A stretch of DNA of 64,000 nucleotides from Kitasatospora sp. NBC_01246 (lineage in GTDB: Bacteria > Actinomycetota > Actinomycetes > Streptomycetales > Streptomycetaceae): assembly GCF_036226505.1 (NCBI RefSeq), contig NZ_CP108484.1:7192001-7256000 (forward strand), in the 5' to 3' direction. Of the stretch, positions 42,084 to 50,057 are shown in pieces. Within the stretch, counting starts at the first letter, position 1. Each line of letters opens with the position of its first letter. The notes below the pieces were generated by a model. The model made no database searches and was not told the DNA's origin. It worked only from the letters and a program-made list of their open reading frames with translations. Made by a program: the position numbers and the translations under genes.

Positions 42084-42435
42084 GGTTCCCCCTCGGTCGC
42101 CGGTGCGGCGTGGCGGTACCGCCGGAGGTTGGAGCCCGGCCTCCGACTCCAGGGCACGGCGGCTCCGCCCCCTGGTGTTTTCCGGTCCTCGGCGGGGACT
42201 CCCAACCCGCACCGCGGACGGCTCCTGGATCGCTCAATGTAGTGGAGACAGATGTGCCCGGTGGATGGTTGTACCGGACAGCCGAGGAATTTTCGCGGGC
42301 CGAAAACAGGCGCCTCCGGGCGTACGCCGGAGCAGCGGCGGCGCCCGTGACCGGGCGAGACCCCGTTGCGGAGAGTAGTCGAGGTATCGCTTCCTGCGGG
42401 CTGCCTCCCGGGCCGCTCCGGGGTACCTTGGCCTC
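42084..42435. promoter_or_regulatory. Divergent intergenic region with TTTTCG-N5-CGAAAA dyad
   Basis: About 350 bp between the leftward deacetylase and the rightward small membrane protein; no gene is seen. A perfect dyad TTTTCG (42290-42295)/CGAAAA (42301-42306) lies in an A/T island. A TACATT at about 42233-42238 on the minus strand could be a -10 for the deacetylase, and TACCTT (42424-42429) is the -10 of the rightward gene. Confidence 0.45.
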
Positions 42436-42708
42436 ATGGCAGATGCGGAACGTGATCATTTGCACCCTCATGGGGCGACCAGGATGGCCCGCGTGTGGAG
42501 CGGTGGCGCGCTGGTCACCCACCAGCTCCCGCTGGCCGTGGTCGGTCTGGCCTGTCTGGCGCTCGGCATCGTGGTCGCCGTGGCGGTTCCGGACAGTGAC
42601 GGCCCCGCGTGGGCGATGGCCGTGGCCGGCTGCCTCGCGGCCGGGGTGCTGCTGCTCGGCCGGATCGCGTTCGCCCTGCTCCGGTACCGGCGCGGCGCCA
42701 CCCTCTGA
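42436..42708 (+). CDS. Small two-TM membrane protein of unknown function
   Basis: 90 residues. A hydrophilic, His-containing N-terminus (MADAERDHLHPHGATRMARVWSGG) is followed by two hydrophobic helices (about 30-50 and 58-80) and an Arg-rich tail. The -10 TACCTT lies six bases upstream of the ATG, so it is probably leaderless. I do not recognise a family. It sits between two deacetylase genes, one of them divergent. Confidence 0.7.
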   Translation: MADAERDHLHPHGATRMARVWSGGALVTHQLPLAVVGLACLALGIVVAVAVPDSDGPAWAMAVAGCLAAGVLLLGRIAFALLRYRRGATL

Positions 42709-43083
42709 GAGGTACCGGCCCACGGACCCGCGTCGTCCTCGGCGCAGGCCCGGGCCCCGGGAGGCGGCGGGCGGCGCCTCCCGGGTCGCCCGGCCCGTGG
42801 CCCGGGTCCGTGGCCCGGTCCGTAGCCCCGCCGCGCGGCCGTGACGTCCTGACCGGCCCGTGAGCCGCCCCGGCCGCCACCGGCCGTCACCTGAACGGGC
42901 GATCGAGCCCGACCGGCCGGATCGGCCGGTTTCGGCCCATCTGCCTACGCCTTCTCGCTTCTTTCACAATTCCGGGCCATCAGCCCCACAGTTCCCCCTA
43001 CTGTGATTTCCGTCCGGCAGCCAACTGCGCCGGATGCGAAGCCACTTGACGGCGCCGGGGAGGGCGTCGCAGAGGGGGGAGCA
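42709..43083. promoter_or_regulatory. Upstream region of the second deacetylase operon with CACAGT-N7-ACTGTG dyad
   Basis: About 375 bp without a credible gene. CACAGT (42987-42992) and ACTGTG (43000-43005) form a perfect 6-bp-arm inverted repeat with 13-bp centre-to-centre spacing in a locally AT-rich zone, 79 bp before the ATG at 43084. It is a good candidate for the operator of the following four-gene operon. Confidence 0.5.
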
Positions 43084-43935
43084 ATGAGCGGCACCGCCGC
43101 GCCCGGAGCACCCGAGGCGGCCGGACCGGCCGGAGGCATCCGCACCAGGGTCAAACGCCAGCTGGCCCGCAGGGTCGGGGTCCGGCCCGGCGAGGGCGCC
43201 ACCGTCCTGATCTACCACCGCGTCGGCGGCGACAGCCCCGACGAGCTCGACGTCAGCACCGCCGACTTCACCGCCCAGGCCGACCTGCTCGCCGAGCTGC
43301 CGCCGGGCCGGGTGGTCTCCCTCGACGAGGCCGTGGACCGGATCGAGGCCGGCCGCCGCACCCCCGCCACCGTACTCACCTTCGACGACGGCTTCGCCGA
43401 CGTGTACGACAACGCCTGGCCGCTGCTGCGCGACCGCGCCCTTCCGTTCACCGTCTACCTCGCCAGCGGCCACGTCGGCGGTGAGATGCGCTGGGAGGGG
43501 TCGACCGCCAGGACCACGGGCGCCCCCGCGCTCAGCTGGGAGCAGCTGCGCGAGATGACCGCCTCCGGCCTGTGCACCGTCGCCAACCACACCCGCAGCC
43601 ACGCCCGCCCCGAGCTGCTCACCACCGCCGAGCTGGACGCCTGCAACGACGACGTCGAGCAGCACCTCGGCGTCCGCCCCCGGCACTACGCCTACACCTG
43701 GGGCGTCCCGGTGCCCCACATGGAGCCGGCCCTGCGCGCCAGGTTCCGTACCGCCGCCACCGGCGAGGTCGGCCGCAACGCGCCCGGCGTCGACCCGGTC
43801 CGGCTGCGCCGGGTGCCCGTCCGCCGTACCGACCCGATCGACTTCTTCCGCGCCAAGCTCTACGGCCGGCTGATCCCCGAGCGCGCCTACGCCCGGATCG
43901 TCGGCACCGCGAAGGCGGTGGGCGCCCGTGCCTGA
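43084..43935 (+). CDS. Polysaccharide deacetylase family protein (CE4)
   Basis: 283 residues from an ATG with GGGGGGA upstream. CE4 motifs: VLIYHRV, VLTFDDGFADVYDNAWPLLRDRALPFTVYLA (DD metal pair), and the metal His motif NHTRSHARPELL. It is shorter than the first deacetylase and has no signal peptide. It heads a rightward operon with a glycosyltransferase (8-bp overlap), an initiating sugar transferase and an acetyltransferase, so it probably de-N-acetylates an intermediate of that glycan. Confidence 0.9.
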   Translation: MSGTAAPGAPEAAGPAGGIRTRVKRQLARRVGVRPGEGATVLIYHRVGGDSPDELDVSTADFTAQADLLAELPPGRVVSLDEAVDRIEAGRRTPATVLTFDDGFADVYDNAWPLLRDRALPFTVYLASGHVGGEMRWEGSTARTTGAPALSWEQLREMTASGLCTVANHTRSHARPELLTTAELDACNDDVEQHLGVRPRHYAYTWGVPVPHMEPALRARFRTAATGEVGRNAPGVDPVRLRRVPVRRTDPIDFFRAKLYGRLIPERAYARIVGTAKAVGARA

Positions 43936-45136
43936 CCCCACCCCGATACCCGCCGCGGCCGCCGGACCCGCCCCGCGGCTGCGCGGCCCCGGCGGCCGAC
44001 CGCTGCGCGTCGCCCACCTCACCACCGTCGACATGAGCCTGCACCTCCTGCTCGCCACCGAACTCAAGGTGGACCTGGAGGCCGGCTTCGACACGTACGG
44101 CATCAGCGCGCCCGGCCCGTACGTGTCCGAGATCGAGGCGATCGGCGTCCGGCACGAGCCGCTGCACGCCCTGACCCGGTCCTGGCGGCCGCGCGCCGAC
44201 GCCGCCGCCGCCCGCGAGCTGCTCGCCGTGCTCGACCGGCTGCGACCCGACGTCCTGCACACCCACAATCCCAAGACCGGCGTCCTCGGCCGTGTGCTCG
44301 GGCGGCTGGCCCGGGTCCCGGTCGTCGTCAACACCTGCCACGGTCTCTGGGCGCAGGCCCACGACCCGCTCGCCAAGCGGGCGTTCGTCCTCGGCGCGGA
44401 GGCCTTCGCCGCCCGCTTCTCGCACGCCGAGCTGTACCAGAACGGCGAGGACCGCCGCACCCTGGCCCGGGCCGTCCCGGGCCGCCGCTCACGGGTCGTG
44501 GGCAACGGCGTGGACCTCACCCGTTTCGCGACCGCCCCCGGCGACCGGGCCCGCGCCAGGGCCGGGCTGCGCGCCGAACTCGGCGTCGGCCCGGACGAAC
44601 TGCTGGTCGGCGGCGTCGGCCGCAGGGTCGCCGAGAAGGGCATCCGCGAGTACGCGGAAGCGGCCCGCGCGCTGGCCGGCAAGGCCCGGTTCGTCTGGAT
44701 CGGTCCCGACGACCCGGACAAGCCCGACGCCCACGGCGCCGAGTCCGGCGTCGAGTTCCCCGGCCCGCGCGGCGACATGCCCGCGGTGTACGCGGCCCTC
44801 GACGTCTTCGTCCTCCCCTCCTACCGGGAGGGGTTCTCCCGCTCCGCCATGGAGGCCGCCGCCGGCGGCCTGCCGATGGTGCTCAGCGACATCCGCGGCT
44901 GCCGCGAGATCGGCACCCACGACGAGCACCTGCTCCTCGCCCCGCCCGGGGACGCCCGGGCCCTCACCAGCGCGCTGGACCGGCTCATCTCCGAACCCGG
45001 CCTGCGCGAACGGCTCGGTGCCGCGGCACGGCGCCGCGCCACGGCCCACTTCGACCAGCGCGCCGTCGCCGGGGTCTCGCTGGAGACCTACGCGGCCGTC
45101 GCCCGCGCCAAGGCACTGCCCTGGACGGTCGACTGA
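43928..45136 (+). CDS. Glycosyltransferase family 4 (GT-B)
   Basis: 402 residues from a GTG that overlaps the deacetylase stop by 8 bp. The N-terminal domain reads PLRVAHLTTVDMSLHLLLATELKVDLEAGFDTYGISAPGPYV; the C-terminal domain has LLVGGVGRRVAEKGIREYAEAARAL and LPSYREGFSRSAMEAAAGGLPMVLSDIRGCREI, a good EX7E motif. This N-terminus (no Gly-rich loop) matches the WecA-partner/EpsD-type enzymes that add the second sugar. The next gene is the initiating transferase. Confidence 0.9.
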   Translation: MPDPTPIPAAAAGPAPRLRGPGGRPLRVAHLTTVDMSLHLLLATELKVDLEAGFDTYGISAPGPYVSEIEAIGVRHEPLHALTRSWRPRADAAAARELLAVLDRLRPDVLHTHNPKTGVLGRVLGRLARVPVVVNTCHGLWAQAHDPLAKRAFVLGAEAFAARFSHAELYQNGEDRRTLARAVPGRRSRVVGNGVDLTRFATAPGDRARARAGLRAELGVGPDELLVGGVGRRVAEKGIREYAEAARALAGKARFVWIGPDDPDKPDAHGAESGVEFPGPRGDMPAVYAALDVFVLPSYREGFSRSAMEAAAGGLPMVLSDIRGCREIGTHDEHLLLAPPGDARALTSALDRLISEPGLRERLGAAARRRATAHFDQRAVAGVSLETYAAVARAKALPWTVD

Positions 45137-45179
45137 ACCCACGCACTCCCACCAGACCGCATCAGGGGGAAGGACCGTC

Positions 45180-45953
45180 ATGAAGCGAGGGGGGGACCTC
45201 GCGGTCACCGTCCTGGCCGGGATCGTCGCGATTCCGCTGGGCCTGCTGATCGCCCTGCTGATCCGCTGCACGACAGGCGGACCGGCGCTCTTCCGCCAGA
45301 CCAGGACCGGATGGCACGGCAAGGAGTTCGAGATCCTCAAGTTCCGCACCATGCGGGACAAACGCTTTCCCGAGGAGCCGGACGCTCCCCGGATCACCTG
45401 GCTCGGTGACCTGCTCCGCAAGACCAGCCTGGACGAGCTGCCGCAGCTGTGGAACGTGGCCCGCGGCGAGATGGGCGTGATCGGGCCCCGGCCCACCCTG
45501 CCCGAACAGGTCGTCCACTACTCCCGCCGCCAGCGCGGCCGGCTCGACGTCCGGCCCGGCCTCACCGGCTGGGCCCAGGTCCGGGGCCGCAACTCCCTCA
45601 CCTGGCCCGAGCGGATCGAACTCGACCTCTGGTACGTCGAGCACCGCTCCCTCCGGGTGGACCTGCGCATCCTCGCGCTCACCGTCGGCGTGCTGCTGCG
45701 CCCCAGCGGGATCACCGCCGCCGGCGGCGTCAACCCCGGCTTCCCGGCGCCCGCCGAGCCGCTGACCGCCGGCCCGGCGGCCGCCGGCCACGAGAGCGCC
45801 GGCCACCAGCCCGTCTCCCACCAGCCGGTCGGCTCCGCCGCCAGGCCCGCCGACCCCGCCGTCCGGCCGCTCACCACGATCAGCCTGCCCCGGCAGGCCA
45901 CCGCGCCCCGGCTGGCGCAGCCCGTCCGGACCACCGTCGAGGAGGTGTCCTGA
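45180..45953 (+). CDS. Initiating sugar-phosphate transferase (bacterial sugar transferase, PglC/WcaJ type)
   Basis: 257 residues from an ATG with GGGGAAGGA upstream. A single N-terminal re-entrant/TM helix (VTVLAGIVAIPLGLLIALLIRC) is followed by the small PGT catalytic domain: PALFRQTRTGWHGKEFEILKFRTM, KTSLDELPQLWNV, MGVIGPRPTLPEQ and GWAQVRGRN. It transfers a sugar-1-phosphate from a UDP-sugar to undecaprenyl phosphate. The WcaJ-type five-TM N-terminus is lacking, so it is a short, PglC-like monotopic form. The C-terminal tail (about 195-257) is an extra Ala/Pro/His-rich segment. Confidence 0.92.
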   Translation: MKRGGDLAVTVLAGIVAIPLGLLIALLIRCTTGGPALFRQTRTGWHGKEFEILKFRTMRDKRFPEEPDAPRITWLGDLLRKTSLDELPQLWNVARGEMGVIGPRPTLPEQVVHYSRRQRGRLDVRPGLTGWAQVRGRNSLTWPERIELDLWYVEHRSLRVDLRILALTVGVLLRPSGITAAGGVNPGFPAPAEPLTAGPAAAGHESAGHQPVSHQPVGSAARPADPAVRPLTTISLPRQATAPRLAQPVRTTVEEVS

Positions 45954-45970
45954 TCCCCGAAGCGGGCAGG

Positions 45971-46597
45971 ATGGCCGCCATGGCCACCGACCACCGAGCA
46001 CTCTGGATCGCCGGCGCCGGGGGCGTCGGCCGCGAGGCACTGGACACCGCCCTCGCGGCCGGCGTCCCGGTCGCCGGCTTCCTGGACGACCGCGGGCACG
46101 GCGGCACCGTCCGCGGCCTGCCCGTCCGCCGGCCCGACGACGTCCCGGCCGGCGCCCGCTACCTGGTCGGGATCGCCGCCCCGGCCGTCCGGCAGCGGCT
46201 CGGCGCGCTGCTGGAGGCCCGCGGCGCGCTACCCGCCACCCTCGTCCACCCCCGGGCCCTGATCGCGCCCGACACCGAACTCGGCCCCGGCTGCCTGGTG
46301 ATGGGGGGTGCGTACGTGTCGAGCAGCGTGCGCCTCGGCGCACACAGCCAGGTCCACTACAACGCGACGGTCGGCCACGACAGCGTGTTCGGCGAGCGGG
46401 TGACGGTCTATCCGGGCGGCAACGTCTCGGGCGCGGTGCTGCTCGCCGACGGCGCCACCGTCGGCAGCAACGCCGTGGTGCTGCAGGGGCGCCGGATCGG
46501 CGCCGACGCCTTCGTCGGCGCGGGCGCCGTGGTGACCAGGGACGTCCCGGCCGGTGAGGTGGTGGTCGGCTCCCCGGCCCGGCCGCTGCGCGGATAG
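45971..46597 (+). CDS. PglD/NeuD-like sugar acyltransferase (left-handed beta-helix)
   Basis: 208 residues. The N-terminal nucleotide-sugar-binding subdomain begins LWIAGAGGVGREALDTALAAGVPVAGFLDD, typical of the PglD/NeuD/PerB group. Hexapeptide repeats form the C-terminal helix (LGAHSQVHYNATVGHDSVFGERVTVYPGGNVSG ... VGSNAVVLQGRRIGADAFVGAGAVVTRDVPAGEVVVGSPARPLRG), with the active-site His in VGHD. It transfers acetyl from CoA to an amino-sugar nucleotide. The two ATG choices are 45971 and 45980. It is 17 bp downstream of the sugar transferase. Confidence 0.9.
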   Translation: MAAMATDHRALWIAGAGGVGREALDTALAAGVPVAGFLDDRGHGGTVRGLPVRRPDDVPAGARYLVGIAAPAVRQRLGALLEARGALPATLVHPRALIAPDTELGPGCLVMGGAYVSSSVRLGAHSQVHYNATVGHDSVFGERVTVYPGGNVSGAVLLADGATVGSNAVVLQGRRIGADAFVGAGAVVTRDVPAGEVVVGSPARPLRG

Positions 46598-46788
46598 CGG
46601 CCGGGGACGCCGGCCGTCCGGGTTCCCCGCCGACCCACCCGGGTGGTGCCCGCCAAGCCGGCGGACGGCGGCCCGCACGGGCGACCGTCCGCCGGCGGCA
46701 GGCTCCCCTGCGCGCGGGCAACGCCGGGGTAGGGGCCCGGCGGTGGACGCCCCGGGTGCCTGCCGCGGTGCCGGATAGGGTGCGGGGC

Positions 46789-47277
46789 ATGGCTATCCCC
46801 GCGTTCCTCGCCGAACTCCGCGCCGTGGTCGGCACCCGCCCGCTCTGGCTCAGTGCCGCCGTCTCGGTCGTCTTCGACGACGACGACCGGGTGCTGCTGA
46901 TCCAGCGGGCCGACGACGGCCGCTGGGCCCTGCCCGGCGGCATCCTCGACCCCGGCGAGCAGCCCGCCGACGGCGCGGCGCGCGAGTGCCTGGAGGAGAC
47001 CGGGGTGGTGGTCGTCCCCGAGGTGCTCGCCGGGGTCGATGTCTCGCCCGAAGTCCGCTACCCCAACGGCGACGTGACCCAGTACCTGGTCCTGGTCTTC
47101 CGCTGTCGCCCGGTGGGCGGTGAGGCCCGGGTCAACGACGACGAGTCGCTCGCGGTCGGCTGGTTCGCGCTCGACGCGCTGCCGCCGATGATCGAGGCGG
47201 AGCACCGGGCACTGCGCCAGGCCCGGGAGGGCCGGGGAGCGGCGTCCTTCCTGTGGGAGGGCGGGGAGCGTCCGTGA
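46789..47277 (+). CDS. NUDIX hydrolase
   Basis: 162 residues. The Nudix box GGILDPGEQPADGAARECLEETGV fits G-x5-E-x7-R-E-U-x-E-E-x-G-U exactly. A -10 TAGGGT (46776-46781) lies seven bases before the ATG, so it is probably leaderless. It hydrolyses a nucleoside diphosphate linked to X; substrate not known. The stop overlaps the next start (GTGA). Confidence 0.92.
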   Translation: MAIPAFLAELRAVVGTRPLWLSAAVSVVFDDDDRVLLIQRADDGRWALPGGILDPGEQPADGAARECLEETGVVVVPEVLAGVDVSPEVRYPNGDVTQYLVLVFRCRPVGGEARVNDDESLAVGWFALDALPPMIEAEHRALRQAREGRGAASFLWEGGERP

Positions 47278-47645
47278 CCGGCCCGATGGCCGATGTCCCC
47301 CTGCTGGACGGGCCGGTGGAGGTCCGGGGGGCCCTGCACCTGGAGCGCACCGGGTACGGCCTGCGGCCCTGGCTGCTGCCGGCCTGGACGGCCTCGCAGT
47401 TCCCGGACGAGGCGCTGCGCCGGGTGGCCCAGATGCCCTCCGGGGTCCGGCTGGCCTTCCGGACCGCGGCGACGGTGCTCGAACTCGCCCTCCGGACGCC
47501 GGCCGATCCCGTGCGCCCCGGCGCGGTCGAGCTGGCGCTGGACGGCGTGCGGACCGACCGGGCCGCCCTGGTCGGCTCCGGCGGCCCGCCGCCGTCCGGG
47601 ATCTTCCGGACGGCGGCGGGCGCCGCTGCCTTCGCCGAGGGCTGA
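47274..47645 (+). pseudogene. Truncated SGNH/GDSL hydrolase: N-terminal domain only
   Basis: 123 residues from a GTG that overlaps the Nudix stop (GTGA). The sequence (PVEVRGALHLERTGYGLRPWLLPAWTASQFPDEALRRVAQMPSGVRLAFRTAATVLELALRT) corresponds to the N-terminal beta-rich domain that I recall preceding the catalytic GDS-motif domain in actinomycete GDSL esterases. The frame stops at 47645. No GDSL catalytic block is found downstream, where 14-bp tandem repeats and a convergent gene follow. Either a 3' deletion remnant or a stand-alone glycan-binding domain. Its coupling to the Nudix gene suggests it is still translated. Confidence 0.6.
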
Positions 47646-47713
47646 GCACCGGGGGCCGAGCACCGGGCTGTGAGCGCCGGGCCGCGAGCGCCGGGCCGCG
47701 AGCACCGCACCGC
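47644..47713 (+). repeat. Five 14-bp tandem repeats (GAGCRCCGGGCYGY)
   Basis: Five units, starting at 47644, each read GAGC[A/G]CCG... and end in CC, GT or GC: GAGCACCGGGGGCC, GAGCACCGGGCTGT, GAGCGCCGGGCCGC (twice) and GAGCACCGCACCGC. They fill the gap between the truncated gene and the convergent epimerase gene, just where the missing 3' part of the hydrolase would be. Confidence 0.8.
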
Positions 47714-47732
47714 CCCGGCCCCGCCCCGCGCG

Positions 47733-48662
47733 TCAGAGCGTGCGGAACCACTCCGCCGTACGCTCCAGCCCCTCGCGCAGCGCCACCGGCCGGACGTCCG
47801 GGAAGAGCTCGCGCAGCCGCGCGTTGTCGGCCTGCGAGTCCCGGACGTCGCCGGGCCGCGGGTCGGTGTGGGTCACCGCGACCGGCCGCCCCAGCACCGA
47901 CTCCATCGTGCCGACCAGCTCCAGCAGCGACGTTCGGGTGCCGAAGGCCAGGTTGACCGGATCGGCGTGCACCACCCGGCGCAGCACCGCCTCGGTGATC
48001 ACCTCGGTGACGGTGCCGACGTAGGTGAAGTCCCGGCTCTGGCCGCCGTCCCCGTGCACCGTCACCGGCCGCCCGGCCAGGGCCGCGTCCAGGAAGGCCG
48101 GTACCACGGCCGCGTAGGCGTGCCCGGCGGGCTGGAGCGGGCCGAAGACGTTGAAGAACCGCAGCGGCAGCACGCCCAGCCCGTAGCAGTGGTGGTAGGC
48201 GGCCAGGTAGGACTCCGAGGCCAGCTTGCTGACCGCGTAGGGGCTCATCGGCGCGGTGCGCATGGTCTCGCGCTTGGGCAGCTCCCGGTTGGCGCCGTAG
48301 ACCGAGGACGAGGAGGCGGCGGCCACGTACAGCCCGCCGGCCCGGCGGGCCGCCTCCAGCACCTCCAGGGTGCCGGTCGCGTTGGCGTGGTGGCTGGCCA
48401 GCGGGTCCGCGACGGAGCGCGGGACGGACGGCAGGGCGGCCAGGTGCACCACCGCGTCGGCGCCCGCGAAGGCCTCGTCCAGCAGGGCGGGGTCGAGGAT
48501 GCTGCCCTCGTACAGGGCGGCGTCGACGCCGGCCAGGTTCGCCTTGTGGCCGGTGGACAGGTTGTCCACCACCCGGACCTGCTCCACCTCGGGGCGGGCC
48601 AGCAGGGCCCGGACCAGGTTGGCCCCGATGAATCCGGCTCCGCCGGTGACGACCACGCGCAT
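47733..48662 (-). CDS. NAD-dependent epimerase/dehydratase (UDP-glucose 4-epimerase-like)
   Basis: 309 residues, extended SDR. NAD motif VVVTGGAGFIGANLVRAL, the DNLS sequence VVDNLSTGHKANL, catalytic Ser in AASSSSVYGAN and Tyr-Lys in PYAVSKLASE, and the C-terminal epimerase region RSRDFTYVGTV-like (GQSRDFTYVGTVTEVI). It isomerises or dehydrates an NDP-sugar, plausibly supplying the surface polysaccharide locus to its left. ATG at 48662. Confidence 0.9.
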   Translation of the reverse strand: MRVVVTGGAGFIGANLVRALLARPEVEQVRVVDNLSTGHKANLAGVDAALYEGSILDPALLDEAFAGADAVVHLAALPSVPRSVADPLASHHANATGTLEVLEAARRAGGLYVAAASSSSVYGANRELPKRETMRTAPMSPYAVSKLASESYLAAYHHCYGLGVLPLRFFNVFGPLQPAGHAYAAVVPAFLDAALAGRPVTVHGDGGQSRDFTYVGTVTEVITEAVLRRVVHADPVNLAFGTRTSLLELVGTMESVLGRPVAVTHTDPRPGDVRDSQADNARLRELFPDVRPVALREGLERTAEWFRTL

Positions 48663-48782
48663 GGCTGGGGCTCCCCCTCCGCACCCGCCCGGCCCGCCCG
48701 GCCCGGCCCTGTGCCGATGGTAGCCGGGCGGTCACCCGCGGTGGGGCGGAACGGCGAGAAGGGTCCGGCGGTCCCGGCCCGC

Positions 48783-49322
48783 TCAGTCCTTGCGCTGGCG
48801 GTACGCCTCCTCGGCCGCGTCCAGGACCGCCGCGAGGTCGCCGCCTGCGGTGGCCGTCGCGACCGCGGCCACCGCGCCCTCCACGAACGGTGCGTCGGCG
48901 AACCGGACCGGGAACGGCAGCCCGTGCTCGTCCGCGTCGGAGAGCAGGGCCCGGACGGTGGTCACCGCGCTGCCGAGGTCGGCGAGCATCACCACGCCGT
49001 GCCCCTGGTCGACCCGGCGGGTGGCGGCGGACACCAGGACGGCGCTGATGCCCGGACCGGAGTCCGGGTCGCCGCCGGTCGCGGCGACCGGGGAGGGGGA
49101 GTCGGTACCGGCCAGCGCGAGCGCCAGGGCGCGTACCGCGGCGGCCAGCTCCTGGCTGTGCGAGACCAGGACGACCCCGACCCGTCCGTGCAGGGGCGGC
49201 CGGCCGGGGGCCGACCGGGGCAGCGGGGTGCGCGCGGGCGGGGTGCGAGGCGCCGGGGGGTGGGCCGAGGGGGCCTCGGAGATGGGGATGACATCGGCGC
49301 TGGTGCCGTCCCGGCGGCTCAT
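48783..49322 (-). CDS. dhaM: DhaM-like PTS phosphotransferase subunit (EIIA-Man fold) of dihydroxyacetone kinase
   Basis: 179 residues. After a 45-residue Pro/Ala-rich N-terminus, the EIIA-Man domain reads VGVVLVSHSQELAAAVRALA, with the phosphorylated His55 in SHSQE, and GHGVVMLADLGSAVTTVRALL. DhaM passes phosphate from HPr to the DhaL-ADP subunit of dihydroxyacetone kinase. No dhaK/dhaL gene adjoins, so it is an orphan subunit in this window. The long N-terminus is not part of the normal family. Confidence 0.82.
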   Translation of the reverse strand: MSRRDGTSADVIPISEAPSAHPPAPRTPPARTPLPRSAPGRPPLHGRVGVVLVSHSQELAAAVRALALALAGTDSPSPVAATGGDPDSGPGISAVLVSAATRRVDQGHGVVMLADLGSAVTTVRALLSDADEHGLPFPVRFADAPFVEGAVAAVATATAGGDLAAVLDAAEEAYRQRKD

Positions 49323-49636
49323 CGGCTGCTCCTGGGGGCGTCGGGGTGCGGGCCCTCCTCACTCTGGCAGCTCGGGCGCCGCCCGGCGGGGCGGGACACG
49401 CTCCGGACGGGGCGCCCGGCCCGATCGACGGACGCTTTCCGGCCGTGGGCCGTAGGGGTGTGTGCGCCGCGGCCTGATCCGACGCGGCTTCGCCCCCATC
49501 CCCTAGCACAGCGCGGCGGCCCGCGGGGCCCGCCGGCGGAGCGTCGCCCCCGGTCGGGGGAGTCCTCGGCAACCCGCTGACCGGGGCGGCGGCGGTGACT
49601 AGGCTGGCCTCGAAAGCCGTCGGGAGGAGACCAGTA
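49323..49636. other. Divergent intergenic region between dhaM and the DUF397 gene
   Basis: About 310 bp with no other gene. TAGGCT at 49600-49605 is a -10 for the DUF397 gene, which has a strong ribosome site (GGGAGGAGA, from 49622). No clear promoter is seen for dhaM. Confidence 0.5.
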
Positions 49637-49924
49637 ATGGCAGCCAATAGCGGGACTGACGTGGAGTCGGCCGTGGGCACGGGCGTCGAGGTGCCCGCAC
49701 CGTCGCCGGAGCTCGCGCCGAGCGGGAAGCCGAAGGTGGACTTCACCGGGGCGACCTGGCTGTGCAGCAGTCAGGGGGTCGGGGATGTCCAGATCGCGTT
49801 CGTGGACGGCTACATCGGCATGCGGGACGGCCGCCAGGAGGACGGGCCGGTCCTGGTGTTCACACCGGGCGAGTGGCGGGCCTTCGTGCTCGGCGCCCGG
49901 GACGGCGAGTTCGACCTCACCTGA
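49637..49924 (+). CDS. DUF397 family protein
   Basis: 95 residues from an ATG with GGGAGGAGA upstream. The conserved core is FTGATWLCSSQGVGDVQIAFVDGYIGMRDGRQEDGPVLVFTPGEWRAFVLGARDGEFDL. DUF397 proteins are abundant in streptomycetes and often pair with HTH (XRE) regulators and the bldB/whiJ group; here no XRE partner adjoins. Its N-terminus (about 40 residues) is Ala/Pro/Glu-rich. A stand-alone regulatory small protein is inferred. Confidence 0.88.
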   Translation: MAANSGTDVESAVGTGVEVPAPSPELAPSGKPKVDFTGATWLCSSQGVGDVQIAFVDGYIGMRDGRQEDGPVLVFTPGEWRAFVLGARDGEFDLT

Positions 49925-49925
49925 G

Positions 49926-49976
49926 GCCCGCCCGGCCTGCCCGCCCGGCCTGCCCGCCCGGCCTGCCCGCCCGCCT
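49926..49976 (+). repeat. Four 13-bp tandem repeats GCCCGCCCGGCCT
   Basis: Three exact units (49926-49938, 49939-49951, 49952-49964) and a fourth of 12 bp (49965-49976) that lacks one G. They begin immediately after the DUF397 stop codon. Confidence 0.85.
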
Positions 49977-50029
49977 GATCGCCTGTCCTGGCCGCCGCGG
50001 ACCGGCCGGGGAACAGGGAGGGGAGTGCC

Positions 50030-50057
50030 GGAACGGGTCCCGTGAGGGGCCCGTTCC
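50030..50057. terminator. Hairpin terminator after the DUF397 gene
   Basis: GGAACGGGTCCC (50030-50041) pairs with GGGGCCCGTTCC (50046-50057) around GTGA, a 12-bp stem with one G-T wobble. It is followed by CATCTTGTG. Confidence 0.65.

Noticed and set aside
47644..47713. CRISPR array
   Set aside because: The 14-bp repeats are directly contiguous with no spacers; same for 13-bp (49926) and 17-bp (56109) repeats.
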